From assembly GCF_946479975.1 (NCBI RefSeq), contig NZ_CAMLIX010000190.1:1-9513 (forward strand): a DNA stretch of 9,513 nucleotides. Reading direction: 5' to 3'. The position numbers were made by a program, and so were the translations under genes. Of the stretch, positions 7,357 to 9,513 are shown one piece after another; position 1 is the first letter of the stretch, and the number at the start of each line of letters is the position of its first letter. Under the pieces are notes generated by a model. The model saw only the letters and a list, made by a program, of their open reading frames with translations, searched no databases and was not told the DNA's origin. The DNA is from an uncultured Flavobacterium sp. Lineage in GTDB: Bacteria; Bacteroidota; Bacteroidia; Flavobacteriales; Flavobacteriaceae.

Positions 7357-7441
7357 GATTCTAAGAAACTAAGATTCTAAGTTCCTGAGTCTACTTCTAT
7401 TGTGAAGACTTAGAATCTTAGAATCTTAGCGCCTTAGCAAC
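7357..7441. repeat. Foldback of degenerate 8-bp tandem units between convergent genes
   Basis: Directly after the ybaB-like stop codon come four 8-bp units of form GnnnCTAA (GATTCTAA, GAAACTAA, GATTCTAA, GTTCCTGA; 7357-7388). They are mirrored at 7410-7441 by four units of form TTAGnnnC (TTAGAATC twice, TTAGCGCC, TTAGCAAC). The arms can pair imperfectly around a 21-base centre that itself contains GTC..CTTC / GAAGAC pairing. The array fills nearly the whole gap to the aldolase stop at 7447. It may serve as a two-way transcript end or be a member of a dispersed genomic repeat family. No gene fits inside. Confidence 0.75.
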
Positions 7442-7446
7442 TTTCA

Positions 7447-8466
7447 CTAAAACTTCGAAAGTGTCTCCAAAACATATGTATGCATTACTTCTTTATAATC
7501 TAAATGCGTTACAATTCGAAGTTTATTATGCCCTAAAGAACTTATTATAATATTTTTTTGTTTTAATTTTTCAATTAATAATTGGTCGCTGTAACCTTCT
7601 GCTAACGAAAAAATTAAGATATTAGTTTCTACCGGCTCAATGGAAGCAATCCATGGTTTTGTACTTAATATTGTTGCGATTTCTTTTGCTCTGCGATGAT
7701 CTTCGGCTAATCTTTCAATATTATTCGCTAATGCATATAATCCAGCAGCAGCTAAATAGCCTACTTGACGCATTCCTCCACCCAATATCTTTCTGATTCT
7801 CAACGCTCTATTAATATCCGCTTTGCTTCCCAGTAAAACAGAACCAATTGGCGCACCTAATCCCTTAGACAAACAAACGGAAATAGTATCGAAAATAGCT
7901 CCAAATTCTCTCGGATTCTGCCTTTTAGCTACCAATGCATTCCAAATTCTAGCCCCATCTAAGTGAAACTTTAAATTATTAGCTTCACAAACTTTCTTTA
8001 TTTCTCTTAAATCTTCTAATTCATAACAAGCGCCTCCGCCTTTATTGGTTGTATTTTCTACACAAACCAAACTCGTCAACGGACTATGATAAAATTCTGG
8101 ATCATTTATCGCAGCTGCAACTTGCGAAGCCGTTATCATACCACGCTTTCCATCTAATAAACAGCAGGAAACACCACTATTAAAAGAAACTCCTCCTCCT
8201 TCATAATGATACACGTGAGCATATTTATCGGCTATTAGTTGTTCACCAGGCTGTGTGTGCAGTTTAATTGCAGTCTGGTTGGCCATAGTTCCAGACGGAA
8301 AAAAAAGCCCAGCTTCCATACCAAAAAACTCTGCTGTTCTATTTTCTAATTCAATCACCGTTGGGTCCTGTTTATATACATCATCACCAACATGGGCGTT
8401 AAACATATACTGCAGCATTTCATAAGTAGGCTTGGTTATGGTATCGCTGATTAAATTTATTTCCAT
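7447..8466 (-). CDS. ltaE: Low-specificity L-threonine aldolase (PLP-dependent, beta-eliminating lyase family)
   Basis: 339 residues, normal family length. The opening INLISDTITKPTYEML and HVGDDVYKQDPTVIELE (25-41) are characteristic. FFPSGTMANQ (55-64) forms the cofactor phosphate region. YAHVYHYEGGG (82-92) supplies the ring-stacking histidine. HLDGARIWNA (168-177) carries the Asp170 and Arg contacts, and SKGLGAPIGS (200-209) contains the Schiff-base Lys201. The enzyme cleaves threonine or allo-threonine to glycine and acetaldehyde in the cytosol. The C-terminal domain (about 240-339) is complete and ends in VMHTYVLETLSKF. The gene is convergent with the ybaB-like gene and divergent from prfB, and appears monocistronic. 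The symbol follows general use for this family; stereospecificity cannot be judged. Confidence 0.92.
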   Translation of the reverse strand: MEINLISDTITKPTYEMLQYMFNAHVGDDVYKQDPTVIELENRTAEFFGMEAGLFFPSGTMANQTAIKLHTQPGEQLIADKYAHVYHYEGGGVSFNSGVSCCLLDGKRGMITASQVAAAINDPEFYHSPLTSLVCVENTTNKGGGACYELEDLREIKKVCEANNLKFHLDGARIWNALVAKRQNPREFGAIFDTISVCLSKGLGAPIGSVLLGSKADINRALRIRKILGGGMRQVGYLAAAGLYALANNIERLAEDHRRAKEIATILSTKPWIASIEPVETNILIFSLAEGYSDQLLIEKLKQKNIIISSLGHNKLRIVTHLDYKEVMHTYVLETLSKF

Positions 8467-8484
8467 ATTCTAAAAACTATATCT

Positions 8485-8492
8485 TATTTTTG
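8485..8492 (+). promoter_or_regulatory. Candidate -7 element for prfB
   Basis: TATTTTTG on the plus strand exactly matches TAnnTTTG and would give a leader of roughly 120 nt for prfB. No TTTG box at the proper distance upstream is seen. It lies only 4 bases from the opposing element for the aldolase gene. The remaining stretch to 8618 is AT-rich with no other clear signal. Confidence 0.3.
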
Positions 8493-8496
8493 TATG

Positions 8497-8504
8497 CAAA
8501 ATTA
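8497..8504 (-). promoter_or_regulatory. Candidate -7 element for the threonine aldolase gene
   Basis: TAATTTTG on the minus strand is an exact TAnnTTTG match 30 bp before the ATG at 8464-8466, the same spacing as seen before the ybaB-like gene. The -33 position is weak. Confidence 0.45.
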
Positions 8505-8618
8505 CGTATTACAAATAGTTATTCTGAGCAAGTTTTAGTAAAATTTAACTCGCTAGTTTCTATAGACCAAATTAACGTAATAATTCTAAAAAAAATATAA
8601 AAACCTATTAATTAATTT

Positions 8619-9513
8619 ATGACAACAGCCGAACAAGTAAAAGGTATTGTGGAGCGCCTTGGTGCGTTGAGGAGGTATCTTTGACGTCGATGCCAAGCTA
8701 ATCGAAATCGCAAACGAAGAAGAAAAAACTTTTGCTCCTGACTTTTGGAACAATCCAAAAGAAGCAGAAAACATTGTAAAAAATCTTCGAAACAAGAAAA
8801 AATGGATTGAAGATTATGACAAAGCTGTAGAACTAACTGATGAATTACAGCTTGCTTATGATTTTTATAAAGAAGGTGAACTTACCGTAGAAGAATTGGA
8901 TGAACAATACAATGGAGCGCAATCTCACATTGAAAACATCGAATTTAAAAACATGCTTTCTGATGAAGGCGATAGTTTAAGTGCTGTCGTTCAGATTACT
9001 GCAGGTGCGGGCGGAACTGAAAGCTGTGACTGGGCAGGAATGCTGATGCGTATGTACATGATGTGGGGAGAAAGCTATGGTTATAAGATTAAAGAACTTA
9101 ACTTTCAAGAAGGTGAGGTTGCTGGAATTAAAACCGTAACTTTAGAATTCGAAGGAGATTATTCTTTCGGATATTTAAAGGGCGAAAATGGTGTTCACCG
9201 TTTGGTTCGTATTTCGCCATTTGACAGTAACGCAAAACGTCATACGTCGTTTGTATCGGTTTACGTTTACCCATTAGTTGATGATAGTATCGAAATCGAC
9301 ATTAATCCTGCCGATATCGAAATTACAACTTCTCGTTCGAGTGGTGCTGGTGGACAAAACGTAAATAAGGTTGAAACAAAAGTTCAGTTAGTTCACAAAC
9401 CTACTGGAATTCAAATTCAATGTTCTGAAACACGTTCTCAGCAAGACAACAGACAACGAGCTATGCAAATGCTTCGTTCTCAATTGTATGAAATTGAATT
9501 GAAGAAACAGCAA
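8619..9513 (+). CDS. prfB: Peptide chain release factor 2 (RF2), programmed +1 frameshift, 3' end outside window
   Basis: Translation starts at ATG 8619 and reads 21 codons ([20 protein letters not shown] plus L) to CTT at 8679-8681, where an in-frame TGA (8682-8684) follows. Skipping T8682 continues with GAC in the +1 frame, open to the window end (277 further codons, 298 in total of an expected 360-370). After the shift the sequence is unmistakably RF2. The helical N-terminal domain leads to [12 protein letters not shown], then the stop-codon recognition motif SPF (199-201) in [13 protein letters not shown], then the peptidyl-tRNA hydrolysis motif GGQ (244-246) in [15 protein letters not shown]2 releases peptides at UGA and UAA, and RF2 shortage favours the frameshift, an autoregulatory loop. 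A caller that ignores frameshifting sees only a 21-codon stub and a headless ORF. Confidence 0.96.
8670..8685 (+). promoter_or_regulatory. prfB programmed +1 frameshift signal
   Basis: AGGAGGTATCTTTGAC matches the classical RF2 recoding site: an internal Shine-Dalgarno sequence (AGGAGG), a 3-base spacer, the slippery CTT, and TGA followed by C, a weak stop context. The spacing is the same as in the well-known E. coli site AGGGGGTATCTTTGAC. It is the only strong Shine-Dalgarno-like sequence I noticed near a coding start in the window; the genes here appear not to use one for initiation. Confidence 0.95.

Noticed and set aside
7357..7441. CRISPR-like array
   Set aside because: Units are 8 bp, adjacent, degenerate and mirrored; there are no spacers of constant length and no cas genes.
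8586..8795. Minus-strand open frame over the start of prfB
   Set aside because: It is antisense to conserved RF2 sequence and the frameshift site; its translation resembles nothing and is Phe/Ser-rich as expected from the complement of Lys/Glu codons.

Overview
The window looks like a chromosomal piece of a Flavobacterium-like member of the Bacteroidota. The base composition is AT-rich. Start codons have A/T-rich leaders without Shine-Dalgarno sequences, and several genes are preceded by TAnnTTTG, the -7 element typical of this phylum. Two genes encode secreted LamG-type proteins whose C-terminal tails resemble type IX secretion sorting tails. No lineage-marker RNA is present, so genus level is an inference.

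Left end (1-1115, + strand): the 3' end of what looks like a polymorphic (contact-dependent) toxin gene, followed with a 1-bp stop/start overlap by a small acidic protein, the probable immunity protein. The toxin reading frame is broken near position 60: the incoming frame stops at 62-64, and the downstream frame is open from 37 to 819 but has no ATG at its head. A bidirectional terminator (1177-1209) separates this module from the next genes.

Middle (1223-3393, - strand): two tandem paralogous genes for exported LamG/jelly-roll proteins. Each has its own terminator and a long upstream region. Both upstream regions carry the same imperfectly conserved palindrome (TACRTATAAATAYGT), in which sequence changes are matched on both arms. 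This suggests a shared operator and is the most interesting regulatory signal in the window.

Middle right (3719-6891, - strand): an oligopeptidase B-like serine peptidase, then a PLP-dependent cysteine synthase / cystathionine beta-synthase core protein with its own probable promoter and terminator. Divergent from the peptidase is a YbaB/EbfC nucleoid-associated protein (7036-7356, +).

Right end (7357-9513): an unusual foldback made of degenerate 8-bp tandem units lies between the convergent ybaB and threonine aldolase genes. The aldolase (7447-8466, -) is divergent from prfB. prfB starts at 8619, carries the programmed +1 frameshift site at 8670-8685 (in-frame TGA), and runs off the window end. 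Because of the frameshift, simple ORF calling misses it. Apart from the toxin module and the LamG pair, the genes are ordinary housekeeping genes.
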